Below are positions 1 through 8,379 of a stretch of DNA of 49,563 nucleotides, one piece after another. The translations under genes and the position numbers were made by a program. Numbering within the stretch: the stretch's first letter is position 1; every line of letters starts with the position of its first letter. The notes beneath the pieces are model-generated. The model made no database searches. It worked only from the letters and a program-made list of their open reading frames with translations, and was not told where the DNA came from. This DNA comes from CAYJKB01 sp964370625. Its GTDB lineage: Bacteria; Bacillota; Clostridia; Oscillospirales; Butyricicoccaceae. Where the stretch lies: NCBI GenBank assembly GCA_964370625.1, contig CAYJKB010000012.1:1-49563 (forward strand), given 5' to 3'.

Positions 1-224
1 TTTATAACTTTATCATCAATATCAGTAAAGTTTTGAACAAAATTCACTTCATATCCACGATATTCAAAATATCGACGTAATATATCAAATATAATAAACG
101 GACGTGCATTTCCTACATGAAAATAGTTATAAACAGTAGGTCCGCAAGAATACATTTTAACTTTTCCAGCTTCTAGTGGTATAAATTCTTCTTTTTGTCT
201 TGTTAATGTATTATATAATTTCAT
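1..224 (-). CDS. cysS: cysteinyl-tRNA synthetase, N-terminal part (cut by window edge)
   Basis: Charges tRNA-Cys with cysteine in the cytosol (class I aminoacyl-tRNA synthetase). Only the first 74 codons are present; the rest lies beyond base 1. The translation starts MKLYNTLTRQ and has CGPTVYNYFHVGNARP, which joins the first zinc-ligand Cys to the HIGH-type ATP-binding motif of CysRS, followed by the NFTDIDDKVI segment typical of the family. The ATG is at 222-224; its ribosome site (AGAGGAG, about 231-237) lies inside the end of nadD, whose stop codon is one base from this start, so the two are probably co-transcribed and translationally coupled. Confidence 0.95.
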   Translation of the reverse strand, partial: MKLYNTLTRQKEEFIPLEAGKVKMYSCGPTVYNYFHVGNARPFIIFDILRRYFEYRGYEVNFVQNFTDIDDKVI

Positions 225-225
225 C

Positions 226-828
226 TTATTCTCCTCTATCATATAATTTATTTTTTTTAATATAATCTAAAACTTTTGGGTTTACCATTTCAGTTAAATA
301 ATTCAAATCTTCTCTTAACATAGTTGAAGATAATTCCGTAATCTCTACCTGCAAAATATGCACTTTAGCATCAAATTTCTGCTTATAGTGTATTCTTTTT
401 TGTTCTAGCTGATTTATATTATTAAAATTTCGTGGAATTACAACAATTTCTGCTAAATTCATCACTTGTTGACTTTTATGCCATGTATCAAGAGATAAAA
501 ACATATCTGTCCCCATAATAAAATATAAAGTTGCATCAGGGTTTTGTTCAGAAATTTCATACAAAGTATCTACAGAATAACTTTTCCCAGTGCGTTTTAT
601 TTCAATATCACAAACTTCTACATATTTTAAATGTTCTGTTGCAAGCTCTGCCATTTTTGCACGTTGATAAGGCTTTGGCATTCCTTGGTATACTGCTTTA
701 TGTGGTGGTATCCCTGTTGGAATAACTAATACTTTATCAAGCAATAAATTTTCATATGCATATTCAATAGCTTTAATATGTGCGATATGAGGTGGGTTGA
801 ATGTTCCACCCATTATTCCAATTTTCAT
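226..828 (-). CDS. nadD: nicotinate-nucleotide adenylyltransferase NadD
   Basis: Transfers AMP from ATP to nicotinate mononucleotide to give deamido-NAD, the penultimate step of NAD synthesis. The 200-residue length is normal. The nucleotidyltransferase motif GGTFNPPHIAH is at residues 7-17 and the second nucleotide-binding motif, SSTMLRE, is near residue 167. An AAAGGAC ribosome site precedes the ATG at 826-828. In many Firmicutes nadD is followed by yqeK and rsfS; here cysS follows directly, and a repeat-filled 518-bp gap separates nadD from yhbY upstream. Confidence 0.96.
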   Translation of the reverse strand: MKIGIMGGTFNPPHIAHIKAIEYAYENLLLDKVLVIPTGIPPHKAVYQGMPKPYQRAKMAELATEHLKYVEVCDIEIKRTGKSYSVDTLYEISEQNPDATLYFIMGTDMFLSLDTWHKSQQVMNLAEIVVIPRNFNNINQLEQKRIHYKQKFDAKVHILQVEITELSSTMLREDLNYLTEMVNPKVLDYIKKNKLYDRGE

Positions 829-895
829 TGTATAGTCCTTTTTGTAAAATATAATTTCCTTATAATATTAATTTTTCATTTCTTGATATTTCATC

Positions 896-1084
896 TTCGC
901 CAGATGGATTTTCTTTACTTGCCGTTACACAAGTAATAAAACGTTTTGTTACGATGTTAGCAAGGTGTAAGTCAGTCCGCTCTTTCGGCAAGGACAGTTT
1001 AGCTTGTTCACTTTACTACCACACTTTGTGTTATATTTTATATGATAATAATTGCACAGCCGAAATTTTAAAGGGTCTACACAA
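896..1084 (-). repeat. dispersed structured repeat, locus A, inverted half
   Basis: Degenerate copy of the intergenic repeat described under findings, in inverted orientation. It begins with CGCCAGATGGATTTT, then a palindrome TTACTTG...CAAGTAA at 915-936, then a stretch resembling the reverse complement of the AGAGTGCGATA and ACTGCCGAGAGAGCGAG modules of the other copies (for example TTGTGTTATATTTTATA at 1027-1043). It faces the direct half that follows, so locus A is an imperfect head-to-head pair filling the gap between nadD and yhbY. Short reading frames here are by-products of the repeat. Confidence 0.65.
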
Positions 1085-1335
1085 TCCCTTTCCTTGCAAG
1101 GCACAATCACAAAATCAGCACAATACAGCACGGAGTGCGATAGTATCGAGGTAATCACAAGTAGACTGCCATGAGAATGAGTAATCCTGATGATGTGCCA
1201 AACATTGGGAAAAAGCGATTTTCTTTCCCTTTTGACAAGCCAAAAGGGAAAACGCTTGATTACTTGCCGTTACGCAAGTAATAAAAAAGAAAATGAGCAC
1301 ATACCGTGCCAAAAATCAGCCATCTTGCGAAGGAT
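1085..1335 (+). repeat. dispersed structured repeat, locus A, direct half
   Basis: Direct copy with the recognisable modules in order: CCTTGCAAGGCA, AGCACGGAGTGCGATA, GACTGCC...GAATGAGTAATC, GTGCCAAAC, AAAAGCGATTTT, hairpin 1 (1224-1251, an 11-bp stem with loop ACAAGC), AACGCTTG, hairpin 2 (1259-1282, 8-bp stem), and the terminal block CAGCCATCTTGCG. The same modules recur at 3137-3500, 18846-19335 and 48121-48358. Confidence 0.8.
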
Positions 1336-1346
1336 AAAAAGTTAAT

Positions 1347-1652
1347 CTATCTTCTTTTCTTTTCTGTTGGAAGTTCAATTTTTGGGTCAGTTGCACTTTC
1401 ACGATAAATAACAAATCTTGTGCCAATTGCTTGAATACCCTCACAGCCTAGTTCCTCACAAACTTCGTTACAAGCTTCTCTAGCTGTAAGCATCGCAGTT
1501 TCAAGTACACGAACTTTAATAAGTTCACGTTTTTCAAGTGTCTCATCAATTTGACGAAGTACAGGTTGTGTTATACCACCTTTACCAATTTGAAGAACTG
1601 TATCTAATGTATTTGCCATACCTCTAAGGTAGGCTCTTTGTTTGCTTGTCAT
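1347..1652 (-). CDS. yhbY: YhbY-type CRM-domain RNA-binding protein
   Basis: Small RNA-binding protein of the CRS1/YhbY (CRM) family, associated in bacteria with assembly of the large ribosomal subunit. The 101 residues are the usual single-domain length. The conserved GKGGI loop is at residues 23-27, after the family-typical start MTSKQRAYLRGMA; the C terminus is basic (EKKRR). The gene follows rdgB by 5 bases, and its ribosome site (AGAGGAG) overlaps the end of rdgB, so rph, rdgB and yhbY form one transcription unit. Repeat locus A lies directly downstream. Confidence 0.93.
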   Translation of the reverse strand: MTSKQRAYLRGMANTLDTVLQIGKGGITQPVLRQIDETLEKRELIKVRVLETAMLTAREACNEVCEELGCEGIQAIGTRFVIYRESATDPKIELPTEKKRR

Positions 1653-1657
1653 AATAT

Positions 1658-2260
1658 TTATTTCTCCTCTAAATTAAGTTTTTTTAGCTCATCACATAAT
1701 TTTTTGAGTGCTAAACCTCTATGTGATATTTGATTTTTTTCTTTTGCATCTATTTCAGCAAAAGTTTTACTAAATTGTGGTACATAGAAAATAGGGTCAT
1801 AACCAAAACCGCCATCTCCATGTTTTTCTTTTGTGATTTCACCATGACATTCCCCTGTGACAACAATTTCTTGCCCTGTGTGCATAACACATGCAATAGC
1901 ACAAACAAATCTTGCATTTCGATTTTGTTTATCTATCATTTCGTGCAATAATTTATTCATTCTGTCATCATCAGTGGCATTCAAAATTTCTGAAGCATAA
2001 CGAGCAGAATATATTCCAGGAGCATCATTTAACGCTTCAACACATAATCCACTGTCATCAGCAATAGTTGGCATTTCTGTATATTTTGCAACAGCACGTG
2101 CCTTTATAAGTGCATTTTGTTCGAAAGTTTCGCCAGTTTCTTCAATATCTTCATCAAAACCTGCATCAGAAGATGATATCACTTTAATGCCTAAATCTGA
2201 TAAAATTTCATTTAGTTCTCTAATTTTTTTAACATTTTGTGATGCTAATACAAAAGTCAT
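1658..2260 (-). CDS. rdgB: XTP/dITP pyrophosphatase (Ham1/RdgB family)
   Basis: House-cleaning enzyme that hydrolyses dITP and XTP to monophosphates, keeping deaminated purines out of DNA and RNA. I place the start at 2260, giving 200 residues beginning MTFVLASQN, because an AAAGGA site lies about 9 bases upstream; the in-frame ATG at 2278 has no ribosome site and would add six residues not expected in the family. Signatures: SQNVKK (7-12), DDSGLCVEAL, the phosphate-binding GDGGFGYDPIF, and SHRGLALKKL near the end. It lies between rph and yhbY; the rph-rdgB order is common in Firmicutes. Confidence 0.95.
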   Translation of the reverse strand: MTFVLASQNVKKIRELNEILSDLGIKVISSSDAGFDEDIEETGETFEQNALIKARAVAKYTEMPTIADDSGLCVEALNDAPGIYSARYASEILNATDDDRMNKLLHEMIDKQNRNARFVCAIACVMHTGQEIVVTGECHGEITKEKHGDGGFGYDPIFYVPQFSKTFAEIDAKEKNQISHRGLALKKLCDELKKLNLEEK

Positions 2261-2322
2261 AAAATATATTCCTTTCATTAATGATTTATTTAATAAAATC
2301 AGCTATAAAGTCATTATTTTTA

Positions 2323-3045
2323 TTATAATTCCCCAGTGATTTTCTTTTGTTCTCTAATTAATTTTTGCACACCTTTTTTACCAAGTGATAACATTTTATC
2401 AAGTTCAGCTTTTGTAAATGGACGTTCTTCACCTGTACCTTGTAGTTCAACTATTGCACCTTCAGCTGTCATAATTACATTAAAATCAACCATCGCTTTA
2501 CTATCTTCATCATAATTAAGATCAAGTATTGCTTCATCTTCAAAAACACCTGTGCTAACAGCTGCAACATGAGAAGTAAGTGGCATTTTTGAAATAACTT
2601 TATCATCAAGTAACTTTTTACACGCTAAGAATAAAGCTACAAATCCACCAGTTATAGATGCACAACGTGTTCCACCATCAGCTTGAATCACATCACAGTC
2701 AACCACAATTGAAATTTCTCCAAGTGCATTCATATCCGTAACAGAACGAAGTGCTCGTCCGATTAAACGCTGAATTTCAGCACTTCTAGGTGATAATTTT
2801 AGTTTTGAAATATCACGTCTGTTTCTTGTATTCGTCGCACGTGGCAACATCGCATATTCAGCAGTTACCCAACCTTTACCAGTGCCTTTAACATGATGTG
2901 GCACACTTTCTTCCACTGTCGCTGTGCAAATTACTTTTGTATTTCCCATTTCAATTAACACACTGCCTTCTGCGTGCATTGTGTAATTTGGCGTAATTTT
3001 TATTTTGCGCATTTCATCATTGCGTCTTAAATCTGGTCTTGCCAT
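2323..3045 (-). CDS. rph: ribonuclease PH
   Basis: Phosphorolytic 3'-to-5' exoribonuclease that trims tRNA precursors and works as a hexameric ring. The 240-residue length is normal. It starts MARPDLRRNDEMRKI and has the family blocks GTGKGWVTAEYAMLPRAT, RRDISKL, RSAEIQRLIGRALRSV and CDVIQADGGTR, the last containing active-site residues. The start is supported by AGGAG 7 bases before the ATG. It is the first gene of the rph-rdgB-yhbY unit; no convincing promoter is visible in the repeat-rich upstream gap. Confidence 0.96.
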   Translation of the reverse strand: MARPDLRRNDEMRKIKITPNYTMHAEGSVLIEMGNTKVICTATVEESVPHHVKGTGKGWVTAEYAMLPRATNTRNRRDISKLKLSPRSAEIQRLIGRALRSVTDMNALGEISIVVDCDVIQADGGTRCASITGGFVALFLACKKLLDDKVISKMPLTSHVAAVSTGVFEDEAILDLNYDEDSKAMVDFNVIMTAEGAIVELQGTGEERPFTKAELDKMLSLGKKGVQKLIREQKKITGEL

Positions 3046-3098
3046 TTTATTTCTCCTATTTATTAATTATAATATTTTTTTGTTTATTTGGTTAACTT

Positions 3099-3128
3099 TG
3101 TAGGGAACGGTCTTGACTGTTCCCTACA
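3099..3128. repeat. TGTAGGGAAC hairpin repeat
   Basis: Perfect 10-bp stem, TGTAGGGAAC ... GTTCCCTACA, with a 10-base loop. A related hairpin is at 23552-23582, and a decayed form (TGTAGGGAATGGTGTCCTCTACA) is at 18808-18830. No T tract follows on either strand, so it does not look like a terminator; a dispersed short palindromic repeat fits better. Confidence 0.6.
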
Positions 3129-3136
3129 GTTGCTTG

Positions 3137-3500
3137 TTTGTAAATCGTGCCTTGCAGCAAAAAAAGATTTCCATATCTTAGCCATTACATAAATCCCGTA
3201 AATTTACACCCCTGCATTTCCCTTTTTATAAAATATAGCACAGAGTGCGATACGTACATGTCTGTACACAGGACGACTGCCGAGAGAGCGAGTAATCAAG
3301 ATGTGCCAAACATCTTGGCAAAGAGGTTTTACCTTTATTTTTTGACGATACAAAAAATAAAAACGCTTGGTTACTTGCCGTTACGCAAGTAACGAAAGAA
3401 AAGTAGATTAATTGAATGCCCTCTCCGTCACTTCATGACACCTCTCCCAAAGGTAGATGCACATAATGAAGTAATATTTAAATCCAGCCATCTTACATAA
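3137..3500 (+). repeat. dispersed structured repeat, locus B
   Basis: Best single direct copy; it fills the 466-bp gap between rph and ftsY together with the hairpin at 3099-3128. It opens with a short inverted tail (AAATCGTGCCTTGCAGC) and then has TATAGCACAGAGTGCGATAC, ACTGCCGAGAGAGCGAG, GTGCCAAACATCTTGGCA (itself a small stem), hairpin 1 at 3334-3361 (11 bp, loop ACGATA), AACGCTTG, hairpin 2 at 3370-3393 (8 bp) and a terminal CCAGCCATCTTA. Between hairpin 2 and the terminal block are about 90 bases not seen in the other copies (3395-3482). Confidence 0.8.
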
Positions 3501-3511
3501 GCCAAAAGAAC

Positions 3512-4762
3512 CTACTTCTTCTTACCCCTTTTATCTTCAATTACAAACTCATACCCATCAGGTAATTTTTCAAATTCAGCCATAGGGTCAACATATTCAG
3601 CGTTATTATTTTCTTCAATAATTTGTTCGCTTTCATTTATCTGCTCGTTTTCAATCTCGTCAATCTGCTCAGCCTTTGCTTGTTGCTCGTTCACCTGCTC
3701 AACCTGCTCAATATTTTCCGAATGCTCATTTGGCTGTTCAATTTGCTCTGTAATTCCATGCATTTCTTCTGTGTTTTTTTCCTCTTGTTGCAAAATCTGC
3801 TCATCAACATTATCAAGGGAAACCATTTCATCATTTTCATTTTCTTCCATAGGTTCTAAATCAAATAATGCCCTTACAAAATCAGCTTTTTCAAACTCCA
3901 TCAAATCATCCATCGCTTCGCCGACACCAATAAATTTAACTGGAATTTCAAGCCCAGCAGAAATTGCAACAACAATCCCACCTTTAGCTGTTCCATCAAG
4001 TTTTGTAAGAACAATCCCTGAAATATCAGCAACTTTATTAAATTCATTAGCTTGAGAAACAGCATTTTGACCTGTAGTTGCATCTAATACAAGCAAAGTT
4101 TCACGACAAGCATCTGGAAGTTCTCTATCGATTACACGAGAAATTTTATTAAGTTCATTCATTAAATTAGCTTTATTATGAAGTCTGCCGGCTGTATCAC
4201 AGATAATTACATCTGCACCACGTGATTTTCCAGCTTGGATTGTATCAAAAACAACTGCTGCAGGGTCTGCTCCTTCTTGATGACGAACGATATCAACATT
4301 TGCTCTTTTCGCCCAAATAGTAAGCTGTTCTGCTGCTGCTGCTCGAAAGGTATCAGCTGCTCCTAGAATAACTTTTTTGCCTTCACTTTGATATTTATGC
4401 GCAAGTTTACCAATAGTTGTAGTTTTTCCAACCCCATTTACGCCAATCACCAAAATTACAGATGGAGAAGTTTCTAAGTTCATCGGTGTATCATCCACCA
4501 TCATCTGCTCAATAATTTGGCAAAGTAAATTTTGCAATTCTCTGCCAGTTTCAATGCTCTTACGCTTTGCATATGCACGCACTTTTTCTGTGATTTCATC
4601 TGCAGTTTTTGCACCCATATCTGCTAAAATCATTGCATCACACAATTCTTCAAGCATTTCTTCATCTACTTTATTAAAAGTTGTTATAATCGTTTCAAAC
4701 TGTTCCGTAACAGCTTCTGACGTTTTCTTAAGTCCTTCACGTATTTTGTCAAATAATCCCAA
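3512..4762 (-). CDS. ftsY: signal recognition particle receptor FtsY, with acidic C-terminal extension
   Basis: SRP receptor GTPase that docks ribosome-nascent chain-SRP complexes at the membrane. The NG domain occupies residues 1 to about 305: G1 GVNGVGKTTT at 106-115, DTFRAAAAEQL, DTAGR near 195, TKLDGTAKGG near 255. The protein has 416 residues because roughly the last 110 are an E/Q/N-rich tail with repeated EQI/EQV units, ending GYEFVIEDKRGKKK. Classical long FtsY proteins carry the acidic region at the N terminus; here the N terminus starts directly with MGLFDKIREGLKK. The start is TTG at 4760-4762, with GGAGGG 7 bases upstream. smc lies 14 bases upstream and is probably co-transcribed. 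Confidence 0.95.
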   Translation of the reverse strand: MGLFDKIREGLKKTSEAVTEQFETIITTFNKVDEEMLEELCDAMILADMGAKTADEITEKVRAYAKRKSIETGRELQNLLCQIIEQMMVDDTPMNLETSPSVILVIGVNGVGKTTTIGKLAHKYQSEGKKVILGAADTFRAAAAEQLTIWAKRANVDIVRHQEGADPAAVVFDTIQAGKSRGADVIICDTAGRLHNKANLMNELNKISRVIDRELPDACRETLLVLDATTGQNAVSQANEFNKVADISGIVLTKLDGTAKGGIVVAISAGLEIPVKFIGVGEAMDDLMEFEKADFVRALFDLEPMEENENDEMVSLDNVDEQILQQEEKNTEEMHGITEQIEQPNEHSENIEQVEQVNEQQAKAEQIDEIENEQINESEQIIEENNNAEYVDPMAEFEKLPDGYEFVIEDKRGKKK

Positions 4763-4776
4763 TGTATTCCCTCCAT

Positions 4777-7700
4777 TTAAACCTTTATGTTTAATTCTTT
4801 TTCAACTTCATTTACATTTAGCATGAGCATTTTTGAAATCCCTTGTTGTTGCATAGTGATTCCATATAAAATGTCACTTTCTTCCATAGTCCCTCTACGG
4901 TGTGTAATAACAATAAACTGCGTGTTATCCGTCATTTTTCTCATATATTTAGCAAATCTAATAACATTTGCATCATCTAATGCTGCTTCAATTTCATCTA
5001 AAAAGCAAAATGGTGCAGGTCGCACTTTTAGAATCGCAAAATATAATGCAATTGCTACAAAAGCTCTTTCACCACCAGATAGCAATGTGATTGTCTTTAA
5101 AATCTTACCCGGAGGGCAGACCTTTATTTCAATTCCACAACCTAATACATCTAATTCATCTTCTAACAACAATTCTGCAAAACCACCACCAAACATATCT
5201 GTAAATATTTTGCCAAAATGCTCATTCAACAGCTTAAATTGTTGTTTGAAAATGATTTTCATATTTTCAGTAAGTTGAGAAATAGTTGCTAATAAATCAG
5301 CTTTCGCATTTTCTATGTCTTGTTTTTGTGTAGTTAAAAAGTTAAATTGCTCTAAAACTTCCTCATATTCATTTATCGCATCAACATTTACACTTCCTAA
5401 AGTACGAATTGCACTTCGAAGTTCAGAAATTTTTCCCTCACTATTGCTAGGCAATTTTTTATCTGTAAAAGTTTCAGCTGCAACGGTTGGCGTTAATTCA
5501 TATTTTTCCCATAATTTATCATGAATACTCCGTGAAGATGCTTCAAATGAAACCTTTTTTGACATTAAATCGTTTTTATTTCTCTCTAATGATACAACAA
5601 TATCAGATATTTCACCAATTTGCTTAATTACTTTCGAACGCTTCGCCTCTATTTCCATTCTGTGGTTACGTGTTTTGTCAATCAAAACTGTAATTGTTTC
5701 TGCTTTTTCTTCTAATTGTCGCATATCTGTATATGTATTTTCAAGCTCCTGCTCAAATTTTAAACGTTCTTGCAAATACTGCTCAAGCTTTTCATTTTTA
5801 TCTGTTTTCTCATTTTCCATTGCAAATACAATCTGCTCAAACTCTTTAATATTTTCATTATTAATTAAAATTTGTGCTTTCAAATTATCAATTTCAGATG
5901 CGAGCATTAAGCTTTGTGTTTTAATTGTATCAATCTGCTCAAACAGTTTCTCTTGCCCTTGTGACATATTAGAAAACTTTTCATTTATTTCATTAAGTTT
6001 ATCTTTTTCATCATCTTCTTCAGTATTAATTTGATAAATTTCCTCATTCATTATTTTAAGTTCAGATTTTATCGATTTAATATCATCAAGTGCCCTGTTA
6101 TTCTGCTCATCAATATTTTGTGTCAAATGAACAAATTGCTCACGAGTTGCAATTTTCGATGCAACCGAAGTATCTATATAAGCTTTTTCTTCAGTTAATG
6201 TGCGAACATCAAAGCTAAGTTTACTGACTTCAGCTGATATTTTATCGAAATCGGAGTTTATTTCAGCAAGCTTTGACTGTGTTTGCTCAAAAATCACTTG
6301 AAGTTCACGTCTTTCACTTTGTCTACTTAAGCTTCCCATAGATTTAACAGAGCTACCACCTGTCATCGAACCACCGGCATTAACCACCTGTCCATCAAGT
6401 GTAACAATTCTAAATGCATATGAAAATTGTTTAGCAATATTCATAGCATCCGTCAGCGTTTCGGCTATCACAGTTCTGCCTAAAATGCTAGAAACTATAT
6501 CTTTATAAACCTCATCATATCTAACTAAATCTGAACAAACACCAACAAATCCAATACAATTTTTGACTTGTTCCGAATAATTAAAGTTGCTTTTACGAAT
6601 TACATTCAACGCCAAAAAAGTAGCACGTCCACCACCAGTATTTTTAAGGTATTCAATAGCATTTTTTGCATCTTTATCTGTCTGCGTCACAATGTTTGAA
6701 GCCGCAGCTCCAAGTGCTGTTTCCACAGCTGTTATGAAATCTTTATCTGTTTCAATAAGTGTAGAAACAGGGCCTAAAACACCTTTTAACAGCTTATTTT
6801 CAGCCTGTTTCATTACTATTTTTACTGTTTTAGGATAACCATCAAAATGTTTATCCATGTCTTCAAGCATCTTGATTTTACGTTCTAAATCTCCACTGTC
6901 AATCGTGTATTTATTTTTAAGTTTTGATAATTCTTCGCTTTTATTCTGTCTTGTGCGAAGCTTAATTTCAATTCCTGAAATTTGATTTACAAGTGTATTT
7001 TTTTGGTCAGTCAAATTACTAATTTCAGCATTTAATGTATCAAATTGGGCTGTTCGCTCTTGTATTTTTTGCTCACGCTCTGCTAGTTGTAGCTCAAGTT
7101 CATTAAGCCTTAATTTATCACGATTTTTCATGGTTGTAAGCGTGTGTTTACGTTCTTCATTTTTACGAATTTTATCTTCTAGTTTTACTTTTTCATCATA
7201 AACAAAAGATAATTCCGAGCTTTTTTGCTCTTTTTGAGCATATAATTTTTTGCTTTCCTGCTCAAGTTCATTTTTGTTTTGTTCTGCTGTTTTAATCTCG
7301 CTTAAAATTTGGTCATTCTGAGAGTTGTGTTCTGCAATTTTATCATAAACATCTTTTGCTCGTTCATTACCTTTATCAATGTCTTGCATTAAATTACTGT
7401 AATTTTGCTCAGTGTTTTTTATGCTTTCTCGAAGCACTGCTCTATGGCTTTTCATATCACTTTGCAAGTTATTAACTTCGTTTAAGTCACGTTGGAGTTG
7501 TTCTCGTGAAATATCAGCTTGTTGCAAATCTGTAGTTAAATTTTCTTGTTCAATCTCTAATTTTTCTCTGTTTTCAGCTTTTATTTCAATATCACTCGTG
7601 AAAATATCGATTTTTCCCGTTAATTCATCTAGTTTTTCCTTAAATCCATTTATTTGTCCTATCCAAGTAAGCACTTCTAAGGTTTTAAGTTCTTCAGCTA

Positions 7701-8352
7701 ATACTAGAAATTTTTTCGCCTTTTGTGATGCCACATTAAGAGGCTCTAATCGACTTTCAACACCATCTAAAATATCATCAACTCTAATCAAATTCTCTTG
7801 TGTTTGATTAAGTTTTTTCTCTGCCTCTTCTTTTCTATATCGAAATTTGGTAATTCCTGCTGCTTCTTCAAAAACTTCACGTCTATCTTCGCTTTTAACT
7901 GATAAAATCTCGTCAATTTTTCCCTGACCTATCATAGAATAACCATCACGACCAAGTCCTGTATCCATAAAAAGTTCATGTATATCTCTTAATCTTACGG
8001 ACTTTTTATTGATATAAAACTCGCTATCGCCACTTCTAAAATATCTACGAGTTATCATAATTTCGGAATAATCACTTTTAAGAATTTGTTTAGTATTATC
8101 AATAATCAGTGAAACTTCAGCAAATCCAACTGGTGCTCTTTTTTGAGTTCCACCAAAAATTACATCTTCCATTTTAGCACCACGTAGAGTTTTTGTTGAT
8201 TGTTCACCTAAAACCCAACGTACAGCATCAGAAATATTTGATTTTCCGCTTCCATTAGGCCCTACGATTGCTGTAAGACCTGTGCCAAATTTTATTTCGG
8301 TTTTGTCAGGAAATGATTTAAAACCTTGTATATGCAGTGCTTTTAAATGCAT
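4777..8352 (-). CDS. smc: chromosome segregation ATPase SMC
   Basis: Core of the bacterial condensin SMC-ScpAB, which compacts and separates replicated chromosomes. 1191 residues, normal length. The Walker A motif GPNGSGKS is at residues 31-38. Two long coiled-coil arms (about 165-500 and 680-1010) flank a hinge with the LKGVLGPV start and a GGSMTGG segment. The C-terminal head has the signature LSGGERAFVAIAL and Walker B FCFLDEIEAALDD. The ATG has GGAGGG upstream. The order rnc, radical SAM gene, smc, ftsY follows the widespread Firmicutes rnc-smc-ftsY cluster. Confidence 0.98.
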   Translation of the reverse strand: MHLKALHIQGFKSFPDKTEIKFGTGLTAIVGPNGSGKSNISDAVRWVLGEQSTKTLRGAKMEDVIFGGTQKRAPVGFAEVSLIIDNTKQILKSDYSEIMITRRYFRSGDSEFYINKKSVRLRDIHELFMDTGLGRDGYSMIGQGKIDEILSVKSEDRREVFEEAAGITKFRYRKEEAEKKLNQTQENLIRVDDILDGVESRLEPLNVASQKAKKFLVLAEELKTLEVLTWIGQINGFKEKLDELTGKIDIFTSDIEIKAENREKLEIEQENLTTDLQQADISREQLQRDLNEVNNLQSDMKSHRAVLRESIKNTEQNYSNLMQDIDKGNERAKDVYDKIAEHNSQNDQILSEIKTAEQNKNELEQESKKLYAQKEQKSSELSFVYDEKVKLEDKIRKNEERKHTLTTMKNRDKLRLNELELQLAEREQKIQERTAQFDTLNAEISNLTDQKNTLVNQISGIEIKLRTRQNKSEELSKLKNKYTIDSGDLERKIKMLEDMDKHFDGYPKTVKIVMKQAENKLLKGVLGPVSTLIETDKDFITAVETALGAAASNIVTQTDKDAKNAIEYLKNTGGGRATFLALNVIRKSNFNYSEQVKNCIGFVGVCSDLVRYDEVYKDIVSSILGRTVIAETLTDAMNIAKQFSYAFRIVTLDGQVVNAGGSMTGGSSVKSMGSLSRQSERRELQVIFEQTQSKLAEINSDFDKISAEVSKLSFDVRTLTEEKAYIDTSVASKIATREQFVHLTQNIDEQNNRALDDIKSIKSELKIMNEEIYQINTEEDDEKDKLNEINEKFSNMSQGQEKLFEQIDTIKTQSLMLASEIDNLKAQILINNENIKEFEQIVFAMENEKTDKNEKLEQYLQERLKFEQELENTYTDMRQLEEKAETITVLIDKTRNHRMEIEAKRSKVIKQIGEISDIVVSLERNKNDLMSKKVSFEASSRSIHDKLWEKYELTPTVAAETFTDKKLPSNSEGKISELRSAIRTLGSVNVDAINEYEEVLEQFNFLTTQKQDIENAKADLLATISQLTENMKIIFKQQFKLLNEHFGKIFTDMFGGGFAELLLEDELDVLGCGIEIKVCPPGKILKTITLLSGGERAFVAIALYFAILKVRPAPFCFLDEIEAALDDANVIRFAKYMRKMTDNTQFIVITHRRGTMEESDILYGITMQQQGISKMLMLNVNEVEKELNIKV

Positions 8353-8379
8353 TAATTTCCCTCCAATTAGCTTGTAATT

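Noticed and set aside
949..1312. Short ORFs of 65-69 codons on both strands between nadD and yhbY
   Set aside because: They lie wholly in repeat locus A, have no ribosome sites and no protein-like composition.
2261..2278. Upstream ATG for rdgB at 2278
   Set aside because: No ribosome site before it, while AAAGGA stands at the right distance from the ATG at 2260.
3147..3392. 81-codon plus-strand ORF between rph and ftsY
   Set aside because: It is the translation of repeat locus B, with no ribosome site and no similarity in frame between copies.
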